A stretch of 64,000 nucleotides of DNA from Sorangium aterium (lineage in GTDB: Bacteria; Myxococcota_A; Polyangia; Polyangiales; Polyangiaceae), in NCBI RefSeq assembly GCF_028368935.1, contig NZ_JAQNDK010000001.1:2232001-2296000 (forward strand), in the 5' to 3' direction. Below are positions 24,865 to 33,621 of this stretch, piece after piece. Position numbers and translations under genes: made by a program. The notes beneath the pieces were generated by a model, which was given only the letters and a program-made list of their open reading frames with translations, made no database searches and was not told where the DNA came from. The stretch's first letter is position 1. Each line of letters opens with the position of its first letter.

Positions 24865-26952
24865 TCAATCGACCGAGCGAACGCAACGAAACCCGGTCGA
24901 TACGTCACCTGCCTCACGATCGTACGCCAGCCGGAATGTCGCCTTTGCGGTGCTAGCGGAGAAGTCCCACGATCCACCCCGGAGCACGCCCCTGCTGCCG
25001 GTCGCCGGCACCTGGGGATCTGTCTGGGCGCCTCTGGCGTACACACCCGGATCCCAGCCGTCGGCCACCCATTCCCAGACGTTGCCCGCCATGTCGAGCG
25101 CGCCCGACGGGCTCGCTCCGGCCTTGGCCGAGCCGACCTCCTGGGTGCCCTTGCCGCGCCCGCCGCAGCCCTGCCCAGGAGGCCGAGACACGATCGCGTG
25201 CGCGCACCCTGGCGCCTCGTTGCCCCACGGATACTCGCGGCCGTCGGCGCCGCGGGCGGCGTATTCCCACTCGGCCTCGGTCGGGAGCCGCTTGCCGACG
25301 AAGGCGCAGTACGCGGCCGCCTGCGCCTGGTCGACGCACGAGATCGGGTGTTGCGACTTCGCGGGATCCGCCGCGGTGCAGAGCGCGCCGCGCTGCTCGA
25401 CGTCGGCGTCGGTCGCGCGGGGGCCGTGCAGGCCGCTCGGCGCGCACCGGCCCGCCTCGACGCAGCGCTGGTAGGCGGCGACCGTCACCTCGGTGCGATC
25501 GACGTCGAACGCGCGGGTCAGCGTCACGTCATGGGGCGGGCGCTCGGATTTGCCGCCCTTCTCGCTGCCCATCGTGAAGCGGCCCGCCGGCACCCGGACC
25601 ATGTCGGGCGGGGGCGGCGCCTTCATCTGGGGCGCGGTCAAGCCGCCCAGCACACGCGCCGGCCGCGCATCGTCGGGCGCGCGGTAACGGACGAACGCGA
25701 CGGCGCCTGCGCCGGCCGCGGCGGCCAGCGCGGCCGCCGAGGCGAGCGCGGGCAACAGGCGCCGCCGCGGAGCGGCCCTGGCGGCCTGCGGCGCGGGAGG
25801 GGGCGACGCCGGTTGCGGGGCTGCCAGCGGCGGCGCGCTCGTCGCCAGGCCGCGCATCGTCGTGAGGGACGGCGTGGGCGGCGCGCCGACGGACGTGGGA
25901 AGCCCGCCGGCGGGCGGGCCTGCGGCCACGCGCTCCGTCCCCGCCACGCCCAGCGCCGCTGCGCCGGGCGCTGCGCCCGCAGGCGGGCTGCCCGCCGCGA
26001 GCGCGACAGCGCCGGCGGGCGCGGCCGTCGCCATCGCAGCCTCGAGCGCTCCCCAGAGCTCGCCAGCCGTGCGGTAACGCTCCCGCGGGTCGATGGCGAG
26101 CGCGCGGCGCACCACCGCCTCGACGGCGTCGGGCGCGCTCACGCCCGCGCCCTGCAAGCTCGGGCGGAACGCCGGATCGGTCGCCGCGATGTAGAGCTGC
26201 GTGACGTCGCTCCCGAGGAGGGCGCGGTTGCCCGAGGCGACCTCGATGAGCACGAGGGCGAGCGCGAAGACATCGGTCCACGGCCCGGTCGCGCCGAAGC
26301 GGTGGTGAAACTGCTCCGGCGCGCCGTAATGGACGGTGAAGGCCCGGAGCGCGCTCCCGGTCTCGGCCATCGCCTGCGTCATGCTCGAGAGCTCGCCGAG
26401 CACCTTGGCGATGCCGAAGTCGAGGACCTTCAGCGTGCGCCGGCCGCCGATCTCCGCGAGGAACAGGTTGGCCGGCTTGACGTCGCGGTGGGCGACGCCC
26501 TGCGCGTGCGCGACCTCGAGCGCGTACGCCGCGGGCGCGAGCAGGGCGACCGCCTCGGCGAGCGGGCGCGCCGCATCGCCGCGGGCGCGCCGCTCGGCGA
26601 TCTCGCGGTCGAGCGGCACGCCATGGAGCCACTCGAGCACGAGATACGGCGTCCACTCGCCCGACGGCGAGACCGCGGCGCCGGTGTCGAGGGCCTGCAC
26701 GATGCCGGCGCTCGCGCGGGAGAGGCGGTGGAGGAGCCGCCCCTCGTCGAGGAGCATCCGCTGGAACGACGCGCGCTCCGCCGGGGCCAGCGATCCGAGC
26801 AGCTTCAGGCACTTGACCGCGACCGGCTCGTCGAACCCGAGGTGCTGGCCGCGGTAGACGACGCCGAACCCGCCCTCGCCGACCACGGCGTCGAGCCGGT
26901 ACTTGCCGCCGATCGTCGCGCCCACCCAGCCGAAGGGATCCGAAGGTGCCAT
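24865..26952 (-). CDS. Membrane Ser/Thr protein kinase with extracytoplasmic FGE-like domain
   Basis: A 695-residue protein. The kinase domain (18-300) has GEGGFG at 25-30, Lys47, HRDVKPAN at 155-162, DFG at 178-180 and GAPEQ at 210-214, all intact. An Ala/Pro-rich linker (305-395) leads to a transmembrane helix (about 398-422), preceded by RRR, which places the following domain outside the membrane. Residues 448-693 form an FGE/sulfatase-modifying fold: PAGRFTMGSE, KRLPTEAEWEYAARG, DMAGNVWEW and RGGSW...TGFRCV. The copper-binding Cys pair of true FGE is missing near RGGSW, so it is probably a sensor. Architecture suggests transmembrane signalling to cytoplasmic targets. Confidence 0.9.
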   Translation of the reverse strand: MAPSDPFGWVGATIGGKYRLDAVVGEGGFGVVYRGQHLGFDEPVAVKCLKLLGSLAPAERASFQRMLLDEGRLLHRLSRASAGIVQALDTGAAVSPSGEWTPYLVLEWLHGVPLDREIAERRARGDAARPLAEAVALLAPAAYALEVAHAQGVAHRDVKPANLFLAEIGGRRTLKVLDFGIAKVLGELSSMTQAMAETGSALRAFTVHYGAPEQFHHRFGATGPWTDVFALALVLIEVASGNRALLGSDVTQLYIAATDPAFRPSLQGAGVSAPDAVEAVVRRALAIDPRERYRTAGELWGALEAAMATAAPAGAVALAAGSPPAGAAPGAAALGVAGTERVAAGPPAGGLPTSVGAPPTPSLTTMRGLATSAPPLAAPQPASPPPAPQAARAAPRRRLLPALASAAALAAAAGAGAVAFVRYRAPDDARPARVLGGLTAPQMKAPPPPDMVRVPAGRFTMGSEKGGKSERPPHDVTLTRAFDVDRTEVTVAAYQRCVEAGRCAPSGLHGPRATDADVEQRGALCTAADPAKSQHPISCVDQAQAAAYCAFVGKRLPTEAEWEYAARGADGREYPWGNEAPGCAHAIVSRPPGQGCGGRGKGTQEVGSAKAGASPSGALDMAGNVWEWVADGWDPGVYARGAQTDPQVPATGSRGVLRGGSWDFSASTAKATFRLAYDREAGDVSTGFRCVRSVD

Positions 26953-27088
26953 CTCGCGGCGCGAGTCTACACCGGGCGCCGCGGCCGCGCGGAGCTCGCG
27001 CCGAGATCGGCGCCGAGCGCCCCGACATCGTCTGAGCGTCGGCGCCCGGGAGGATCCGGACGGATCCAGAGCGTGTCTCCCGATCTCC

Positions 27089-28363
27089 TCAGGGCGCCCG
27101 CTCCTCGAACCCGCCCGGCCTCAACGCCCGCTCGAAGAACGCGCACAGCTCCTCGTGCCGCGCGCGCGCGTCCGCGCGGCCTATCTCGATGAGCGCCCCG
27201 GCGAACTCCCCGTCGAACAGCAGGTAAGACAGGAAATCGGCCTCGCGCTGCTCGTCTCCCTCGGCGAGGCGCCGCATCACGCGGCCGAGCACGCTCGTGG
27301 TCCGCGCGCGGAACGCGGGGGAGCGCACGAACTCCGCCGCCAGGCTGCCGATGTCCTTGGAGGCGCGGATGAGCAGCGACCGCATCGGCCGCAGCGCGCG
27401 CCCCGGCGGCAGCCCGAGCTCGTCGTTGAGCTCGCCGACGAAGCTCTCTCCATAGCGCCGCCGCCCCGCCTCCAGGATCCCGTTGATGCTCTCGAGGCGC
27501 GCCAGGTCGTTGTCGATCCGGTCGAGCATCAGCGCGTTCAGCGTCTTGCCGAGCAGGAAGAGGGGCCCGGGGAAGCCCGGCGCGTCGCGGTCGGCCGCGC
27601 TCGACGCGGGCTCGATGTACCGCGGATTGACCACGATCACGCCGTCGGCGCCGAGGCGCCGCGCGGGCGACAGCGGGACGTTCTGGCGCAGCCCGCCGTC
27701 GCAGTAGAGCTCTCCGTCGATGCTCACCGGGCGGAACAGGATGGGGAGCGCGGACGAGGCGAGCGCGTGCTGCGCGCGGATCGCGGTGGCGCGCGGTGAA
27801 ATCGTCGGGTCGTGGCTCCAGGGCGGCAGGCCGGGCTCGCGGCGGTGGACGAAGACGACGGTGCGGCCGCTCTTGACCAGCGTCGTCGACACGGTCAGCG
27901 CCGACAGGAGCCCCCTCTCGAGGTGGCCGTCGATCCGCTCGAAGGGCACGGCCTCCGCGATCTGCCGCTCGAGGCCCGACGTGTCGAGGATCGCGGCGCG
28001 GCCGCTCGAGGGCGCGCTCGCGGCGCCCCCGCGGAGCAGGTCGTGCCCGACCGCCAGCACGCCGCGCACGTCGAGGCGCACGAGGTCGTCGATGCGCAGG
28101 CGCGTCCACACCCCGGCGAGCCGCCGCGCGCGGCTCCGCGCCTCGTCCGCGAACGCGGCGAGCCCACAGACGTTGATGGCGCCGACCGAGGTGCCGCACA
28201 GGATATCGAGCGGCGCCTCGCGGCCGAGATCGCGAGAGACGTCCTCGAGGATGTGCTGCACCACGCCGACCTCGTAAGCGCCGCGGGCGGCGCCGCCGGC
28301 CAGGACGAGCGCGATCTTGGGGGCGCGGCCACTCCGGGTCGAGACGGGCGCCAGGTCAGCCAT
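27089..28363 (-). CDS. Patatin-like phospholipase
   Basis: A 424-residue protein with the patatin catalytic elements in order: the oxyanion Gly-rich loop LAGGAARGAYEVG (about 21-33), the nucleophile elbow CGTSVGAINV (Ser in GxSxG, about residue 57) and the Asp dyad motif YCDGGLRQNVPLSPARR. The C-terminal 150 residues extend beyond the minimal domain and are helical. Family members hydrolyse acyl esters of phospholipids, acting at membranes. No signal peptide is seen. The ATG at 28363 gives the usual short lead before the first strand; a longer in-frame start at 28477 is less likely because it runs through the divergent promoter region for plsY. Confidence 0.9.
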   Translation of the reverse strand: MADLAPVSTRSGRAPKIALVLAGGAARGAYEVGVVQHILEDVSRDLGREAPLDILCGTSVGAINVCGLAAFADEARSRARRLAGVWTRLRIDDLVRLDVRGVLAVGHDLLRGGAASAPSSGRAAILDTSGLERQIAEAVPFERIDGHLERGLLSALTVSTTLVKSGRTVVFVHRREPGLPPWSHDPTISPRATAIRAQHALASSALPILFRPVSIDGELYCDGGLRQNVPLSPARRLGADGVIVVNPRYIEPASSAADRDAPGFPGPLFLLGKTLNALMLDRIDNDLARLESINGILEAGRRRYGESFVGELNDELGLPPGRALRPMRSLLIRASKDIGSLAAEFVRSPAFRARTTSVLGRVMRRLAEGDEQREADFLSYLLFDGEFAGALIEIGRADARARHEELCAFFERALRPGGFEERAP

Positions 28364-28477
28364 CGTCGCAGAATACCATGATCGCCATCGTGACATGGTC
28401 CCGTTGGCGCGCGCTCGACGCGGCGCGCGTGCTACACCCGCCGTGAGCGCGGGCACGGAGGCGCGCGTTGACGGCAA

Positions 28478-29137
28478 ATGACGGCAATCTACCTGGCCCT
28501 TGCCTACCTCCTCGGAGCGATCCCGACAGGCTACCTCTTCGCGCGGTTCGTCAAAGGGGTCGACCTCCGCCAGGTCGGCTCGGGGAACATCGGCGCGACG
28601 AACGTCTTGCGCGCCTTCGGCTGGGGGCCTGGCTTAGCCGTCCTGGCCGCGGACGTGGCGAAGGGCGCGCTCGTCGACGGGCCCCTCGCGTCGTGGCTCT
28701 CCGTCGCGCCGGGCGGGTGGGTCGCCGCGGCGGGCGGCCTCACCGCGGTGCTGGGCCATGACTACACGGTCTTCCTCGGGATGCGGGGCGGCAAGGGCGT
28801 CGCGACCTCCTGCGGCGTCCTGCTCGTGCTGGCGCCGCGATCCACGCTCGCCACGCTGGCGGTCTTCGCGGTCATCGTGCGGGCGACCCGCATGGTCTCG
28901 GCGGGCTCCCTCGCCGGCGCCCTCGCCCTGCCCCTCTTCCTCTGGCTGCTCGGCGAGCGGGCCGCCCCGGCCTTCTGCCTCTCGCTGCTCCTCGCCGGGC
29001 TCGTCTGGCTAAAGCACATCCCGAACATCCGGCGGATGCTCGCGGGCACCGAGAACACGATCTCGTTCGGGAAGCGGCGCGATGAAGAGCGCGACGACGA
29101 GCGCGACGGCGCGCCGCGCGACGACGAGCGCCGCTGA
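28478..29137 (+). CDS. plsY: Glycerol-3-phosphate acyltransferase PlsY
   Basis: A 219-residue inner-membrane enzyme that transfers an acyl group from acyl phosphate to glycerol 3-phosphate, the first step of phospholipid synthesis with PlsX. Several hydrophobic helices are visible from IYLALAYLLGAIPTGYLFA onward. The three conserved PlsY loops are present: GSGNIGATNVLR, GHDYTVFLGMRGGKGVAT and the final KHIPNIRRMLAGTEN. The last 20 residues are an unusual Asp/Glu/Arg-rich tail (RRDEERDDERDGAPRDDERR). It is divergent from the patatin gene, so a phospholipid-making and a phospholipid-cleaving enzyme share an intergenic region. Confidence 0.95.
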   Translation: MTAIYLALAYLLGAIPTGYLFARFVKGVDLRQVGSGNIGATNVLRAFGWGPGLAVLAADVAKGALVDGPLASWLSVAPGGWVAAAGGLTAVLGHDYTVFLGMRGGKGVATSCGVLLVLAPRSTLATLAVFAVIVRATRMVSAGSLAGALALPLFLWLLGERAAPAFCLSLLLAGLVWLKHIPNIRRMLAGTENTISFGKRRDEERDDERDGAPRDDERR

Positions 29138-29176
29138 CGGCCGCGGCGTCGCCCGGCCGCCGAGCGCGGCGCCCGC

Positions 29177-30319
29177 TCACTTGGAGATGGTCTTCGTGAA
29201 GATCACCGCGCCTTGCTTGTCGATGAACTCGAACAGCAGGCTCCTCCCCTCGAACCGCAGGTAGGCGAAGCCCTCGGTCTTGTCCGTGAAGAAGAGCTGC
29301 CCCCGCTCCGTCGGGACCGAGGGGGACACCGGGCGGGTCTTCGAGCCGGCGCCGCTGATGGCAAAATAGGTGCTCGGGCAGCCCTCGTCTCGCCCCTTGT
29401 CGATGAACTCGAGGTTGTGGTCGTGGCCGGCCATATACATGTCGGCCCCGCAGTAGATGGCCTGCTGCATGGCGAACATCCCGCTCATCCCGAGCGACGG
29501 GTTGTCCGAGGCGTGAGCTCCGGACGTGTAGCGGGGGTGATGGCCAAAGACGATCTTCCACGTGGCGTCCGAGGCGGCGACCCGCGCGCTCATGTCGCGC
29601 GCCTGGTCATCGGAGGTGAAGTCGACGGTATCGATCCCGAAGAGATGGACGTCGCCGACGCGAACGTCGTAGTACGAGGCGGGCATGTGCCACTTGGCGG
29701 TCATCCGCATGCCGGGCCCGTCGCCCACGGGCAGCTGCGAGTAGTCGATCTGCGCTTGCCGCACGCCGTTGCTGCTGGGGCCGTGGTCGTGGTTCCCCAG
29801 CACCGCATAGAACGGGAGGCCGTTCAGGCCGGCCCTGTCGTAGGGCTGCTCGAACTTGGGACCCCACTGCGCATCGCCCGTGTCGGCCACGCCGTTATCG
29901 TAGAAATTGTCGCCGTTCATCATCACGGCATGACAGCCCCCGACCTCGATGCACTTCTCGCTCATCCGATCGGCGACCTGGTTCTGCGCGAGGTTTCCCT
30001 CGCCGGTGTCGCCGATAGCGATGATCCTGACGACATCGAGGTGAGAGACGACGGTCCCGATGGCCTGGGCGCCCGCCGCGCCCAAGCTCGGGCCGTGGTC
30101 CGCGGGGATCCCGCCGCTCGGCCCGGCGCCGCTGCTCGCGGCGCCCGTGCTGGTCGGCTCATCACCTGCCCCCGCCAGCGCTCCTGCGCTCGGGATCGGC
30201 ACGCTGTCCGCCACGCCGCAGCCCGCGCCGAAGACGATGGCCGGAGACGCGGAGAGGACGAGGGCAACAAGGGACTTCTTGGAGATCGCGAGAGGACGTG
30301 CTGCGCGGAGAGGCTTCAT
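29177..30319 (-). CDS. Secreted metallophosphoesterase (acid-phosphatase-like)
   Basis: A 380-residue exported calcineurin-like phosphatase resembling tartrate-resistant/purple acid phosphatases. The N-terminus has an Arg/Lys-rich start, hydrophobic core and a Cys (IVFGAGC) that may be a lipobox. Dimetal-site motifs appear in order: IGDTGEGN, MMNGDNFYDNG, VLGNHDHG, VFGHHPRYTSG and MAGHDHNLEF. Likely substrates are phosphomonoesters in the periplasm or outside the cell. It is the last gene of a leftward series below the GH8 gene, but 460 bp separate them, so it may have its own promoter. Confidence 0.88.
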   Translation of the reverse strand: MKPLRAARPLAISKKSLVALVLSASPAIVFGAGCGVADSVPIPSAGALAGAGDEPTSTGAASSGAGPSGGIPADHGPSLGAAGAQAIGTVVSHLDVVRIIAIGDTGEGNLAQNQVADRMSEKCIEVGGCHAVMMNGDNFYDNGVADTGDAQWGPKFEQPYDRAGLNGLPFYAVLGNHDHGPSSNGVRQAQIDYSQLPVGDGPGMRMTAKWHMPASYYDVRVGDVHLFGIDTVDFTSDDQARDMSARVAASDATWKIVFGHHPRYTSGAHASDNPSLGMSGMFAMQQAIYCGADMYMAGHDHNLEFIDKGRDEGCPSTYFAISGAGSKTRPVSPSVPTERGQLFFTDKTEGFAYLRFEGRSLLFEFIDKQGAVIFTKTISK

Positions 30320-30780
30320 CTGCCGCTCATTGTAACCAACGCCGGTCTCCGATGATCACCCGTCCAAAGCTTTGTTCGTCCCGGCGCGCCAGGAAACTCG
30401 AGCACACCAGCTCTTCCACCCAGACCGGACACAGGCATCAACACGGTATCCGCGCCACCGCCCGGCCCCCTCCGACGGTGCCCGTTTTTGCTTGACGTCG
30501 AGGAGGCTCACACATACAGAAATTGAACATCGATTTCAATATCAACAACGAAGCCAACGTGATCCGAGAGACGGCCCCTGCCTCGAGCCTGTACGGATGC
30601 GCCGCGCTCGCCGCTTTCCTCTTGTCCGACGTTCGCCGGGAAGAAGCCTCGTGAGCTCGCGCACACCGCTTTCTGTCGGCCGCCTGCTCCCATCTGAGCT
30701 CTCGTGCCTGCCGGAGCCCGCGTGCGAGGAGGGCTCGCCTCCGCCGCCGACAATCCTCGCGAGCGCGAGCTCGCGCCGGA
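30320..30780. other. Gene-free stretch upstream of the phosphatase gene
   Basis: I find no supportable gene in these 461 bp. The middle (about 30510-30560) is distinctly AT-richer than the surroundings, with short runs such as ATTTCAATATCAACAAC. A promoter for the leftward phosphatase gene is the simplest reading. Confidence 0.5.
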
Positions 30781-32049
30781 TCAGTACACGCGAAACTGCC
30801 CGCTCAGCGTCAGCAGCGAGAGCATGTGGAGCAACCCCGAGAAGTATCGGGTCTCCCCGGTCGCCGGCGGCGTCGTCCACACCGCCGCGATGTAATCGGC
30901 GCGATCTTCGGTCGTCGCGACCAGCCCGGTGACCCCGTTCATGAAGATGAGCGCCGACTCCGGCGTGGCGTTGAGCATCGCGCCGTCGATCTTGAAGACC
31001 GCGCCGTATTTGCCGATGCCCAGCTTCGAGAAGAACCCGAGCAGCCGGTCCGCCTCCTCCACTTGCCACGGGTCGACGCCGAACCAGACGTGGTCGAGCG
31101 CGAGGCTCAGCTGCGTGCGGTAGGCCTCGGAGCCGAAGTAGTCCCAGTTGAGCACCGGCGTGCCGTCGAAGTGGGTGCGCACCGGGATGAGCCCGGTGCT
31201 CGGGTGCGCGGCCTCCTGCCAGTGTGTGCGCGCGCTGCCGGCAGCCTCGGACCAGAAGGGGTCGCGCATGGCCTGCGCCCAGAGGTCGTAATAGGCGGGC
31301 ATCTCGATGGAAGGACGGGTGACGTCCGCCGCCGAGACGTGCGGGTAGTCGTAGACGAGCTTCGTCGTCGAATCGAAGGTGTTCGTCACACCCGAGTCGA
31401 CTCCCCCGTTCAGGGCCTCCTTGTGGCGCATCACCTCGAGCAAGGTGATCGCGTCCAGCCCATAGTCGATGGTCCCGGTGTCGCTCCCCCAGCGGCCGTG
31501 GGCGAAGAACAGCGCCATCGCGATCTGCTGGAGGCCAAAGGGATCGGCGCACAACATCGGGCCTACCGGGGTGTCGCACCACGACATGAGATAGCCCTGG
31601 TTGGGACCGGACGTGGGCTGGAGCGTGGACTTGGCGTATCTCCAGAGCCGGTCGAACTCGTCTCGCTTGTCGAGCTCGACCGTGATGATCATCCCGAGGC
31701 CCATGCCCTCGGAGCGCACGCTATTGTGGTAGTCGTCCCAGATGTAAGCCTGTTCCTTGCCAGGCACCGTGTAGTAGACGGTCTCGTCGCTGGGATCGCC
31801 GTAGAAGAGCTGATTGAAGCTGTCCTCGATCTTGGCCGCGATCTCCTCGTCCGTCTTGCCGAGCACGTCGCGGAACGCGTTGGGGTACTCGGAGGGGCCC
31901 GTCAGCGGGCCCAGCTCATCGCTGCTCATTCGGTCGTAGCCGAGCGAATCCACCGTGGTCATACACCCAGGCAACACACACACCGCCATCCAGGCACCGG
32001 CGACGCCGGAAGCTGCGCGGAACGAACGGAGGAGGGCAGGGCAACGCAT
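30781..32049 (-). CDS. Glycoside hydrolase family 8 lipoprotein (exo-oligoxylanase-like)
   Basis: A 422-residue exported enzyme. The signal ends at a lipobox-like VLPGC. The mature part matches GH8, especially reducing-end xylose-releasing exo-oligoxylanases: YIWDDYHNSVRSEGMGLGM (Glu is the expected general acid), ELDKRDEFDRLWRYAKSTL, DPFGLQQIAMALFFAHGRWG and YGLDAITLLEVMRHKE. The later FGSEAYRTQLSLALDHVWF matches the expected aromatic-rich part. Such enzymes trim xylo-oligosaccharides from the reducing end. The gene follows the membrane TPR gene by 10 bp, so it is probably co-transcribed with the sigma factor gene. Substrate is inferred from family resemblance. Confidence 0.8.
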   Translation of the reverse strand: MRCPALLRSFRAASGVAGAWMAVCVLPGCMTTVDSLGYDRMSSDELGPLTGPSEYPNAFRDVLGKTDEEIAAKIEDSFNQLFYGDPSDETVYYTVPGKEQAYIWDDYHNSVRSEGMGLGMIITVELDKRDEFDRLWRYAKSTLQPTSGPNQGYLMSWCDTPVGPMLCADPFGLQQIAMALFFAHGRWGSDTGTIDYGLDAITLLEVMRHKEALNGGVDSGVTNTFDSTTKLVYDYPHVSAADVTRPSIEMPAYYDLWAQAMRDPFWSEAAGSARTHWQEAAHPSTGLIPVRTHFDGTPVLNWDYFGSEAYRTQLSLALDHVWFGVDPWQVEEADRLLGFFSKLGIGKYGAVFKIDGAMLNATPESALIFMNGVTGLVATTEDRADYIAAVWTTPPATGETRYFSGLLHMLSLLTLSGQFRVY

Positions 32050-32059
32050 GACCCAGAGT

Positions 32060-32839
32060 TCAGTTGTTTACATAGCGCCGTACCCGGGAAGCAAGCACGC
32101 TGTTTGGATGCCGGCGAAGAAATGCCGCGGCGCGCTGCGACGCAGCGTCGGAGCGGCCGCTCTTCGCGAGCGCGTCGATCCGCAGGACCTCGGCCTCGAG
32201 GCTCAGCCGCCCGCGCGGATGCGTCCTGGAGTAGGCGTCCAGGAGCGAGAGCGCGCCTCGCGCGTTCCCGCTCGCGAGCATCGTGCGCGCCGCGTCCAGC
32301 GCGCCGAGCTCTGCCTCCAGGGCGGCGCCCGTACCGGACGGCTTGGGATCGAGCTTCGTGGCCGCAGCGCTGCTGCCACCAGCGAGCGCCGGGGCGATCG
32401 TCTCCTCCGCGACAGCCTCCACCGGCGCCGGCGCCGTGGCGGGCGCCTGCGCAGGCGCCTGGACCGCCGTCTGCGCGACCGGGTCGGCGAGCGCGGCGCC
32501 GAAGCGGTGCGCCGCGGCGACCTCCGACGCGTCTTGCCCGCGCCAGGCGAGGTAGCCCGCCGGGATGCCCGCGAGCATGCCCACCGTCGAGAGCGCGACG
32601 AGGATCTTGGTCCAGCCGAGCTTCACGGCGAGCGACGAAGACGTAGAGGACACCCCTGCCGCGGAGAGCGCCGCAGGCGCCGCCACGCTGGCCGACAGGG
32701 CGGCAGCGCCGGCGAGTCCCAGCGCGGCAAGCGTCTTCGCGCGCGTCTCCGGTGACGTAGAATACGATGCGCCTGCGCTCAGCAGCGCGCGTTCGAGCGG
32801 GTTGTCGCTCTCATCCAGTAGGCGACGTGGTTCCATCAT
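32060..32839 (-). CDS. Single-pass membrane protein with TPR-like C-terminus, sigma-factor partner
   Basis: A 259-residue protein. An N-terminal cytoplasmic segment with a hydrophobic stretch (about 39-62) and a clearer transmembrane helix near 75-98 (ILVALSTVGMLAGIPAGYLAW) lead to an Ala/Pro linker and a helical repeat region (ALDAARTMLASGNARGALSLLDAYSRTHPRG continuing to the end) resembling TPR/YbgF units. Its ATG overlaps the stop of the ECF sigma gene (ATGA at 32836-32839), which points to an anti-sigma or sigma-sensing role, as is common in myxobacteria. No known anti-sigma zinc motif is seen. The hydrolase gene follows closely. Confidence 0.7.
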   Translation of the reverse strand: MMEPRRLLDESDNPLERALLSAGASYSTSPETRAKTLAALGLAGAAALSASVAAPAALSAAGVSSTSSSLAVKLGWTKILVALSTVGMLAGIPAGYLAWRGQDASEVAAAHRFGAALADPVAQTAVQAPAQAPATAPAPVEAVAEETIAPALAGGSSAAATKLDPKPSGTGAALEAELGALDAARTMLASGNARGALSLLDAYSRTHPRGRLSLEAEVLRIDALAKSGRSDAASQRAAAFLRRHPNSVLASRVRRYVNN

Positions 32840-33423
32840 CGTCTCACCTCGCTCGTCGAAACGAGCTCCAGCGCGCGGACGCGCTCACGAAAATCGGCCC
32901 TGGCCCTTCGTAGCCGAGAGGCCACGGTGCCCTGCGGGATCCCCAGCACGCCGGCGATCTCCACCATGCTCATCTCCTCGAACTCGTACAGCACGAACAC
33001 GGTCCGCAGATCTGACTCCATCTGGTCGAGGACCTGATCGAGCATCTGTCGCGCGTGTTTCTGGCTGGTGAGCTGCTCGGGTGTCGCAGCGTCCACAACC
33101 TCCGGCGGCTCGGCCGCGGGGAACTCCCGCCGACGCGCGGCGCTGCGGCGCGCGTGGGCGGCTACGTGAAGCGCGGTCTGGAGAAGAAAGCTCTTCTCGG
33201 CGCCCGGCCGGACGTCGTCCAGCCGCTGCGCGGCCGCGATGAAGGTGCGTTGCACCGCATCGTCGATCTCGGCAGCAGGGGTCCCCGCGTTGCGGAGCAC
33301 CCGCCCGATGAAGTCAAGATGAGCGTCCACCATCCGTCGCAAGCGCGCGTCCCGCTGCTTCACGCTGGCCGCCGGTGGCGCCACGCTCGCCGGCTCGCTG
33401 TCAGGCAAAGCAGACGATGTCAT
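32836..33423 (-). CDS. ECF-type RNA polymerase sigma factor
   Basis: A 195-residue regulator of the sigma-70 ECF group. Region 2 is seen as HLDFIGRVLRNAGTPAAEIDDAVQRTFIAAAQRL and a following basic segment; region 4 as LDQMESDLRTVFVLYEFEEMS, then a helix-turn-helix VEIAGVLGIPQGTVASRLRRAR. The ATG at 33423 gives the shortest sensible start; in-frame starts at 33438 and 33459 exist. It is coupled to the downstream membrane protein gene and is preceded, 198 bp away, by an outer-membrane-like protein gene on the same strand. It probably directs its own operon, though I cannot name its promoter. Confidence 0.88.
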   Translation of the reverse strand: MTSSALPDSEPASVAPPAASVKQRDARLRRMVDAHLDFIGRVLRNAGTPAAEIDDAVQRTFIAAAQRLDDVRPGAEKSFLLQTALHVAAHARRSAARRREFPAAEPPEVVDAATPEQLTSQKHARQMLDQVLDQMESDLRTVFVLYEFEEMSMVEIAGVLGIPQGTVASRLRRARADFRERVRALELVSTSEVRR

Positions 33424-33621
33424 GACGTCGACAACCATACTCACCGCGAGGCGAGGCATGAGACCAGTGAAGAACGGACACTACCGGGAAGCAATGGGCG
33501 ACAGCCAGAGCGGAACATTGTCCTCGGGTCGGGGGGGGCAGCGTGCCTGCGGCCCAGCTTCCGGATGCCGTCCATGGGTCATAATTCCCAGCGCGAGTCG
33601 GAGTGATCACAGAATCCTGGC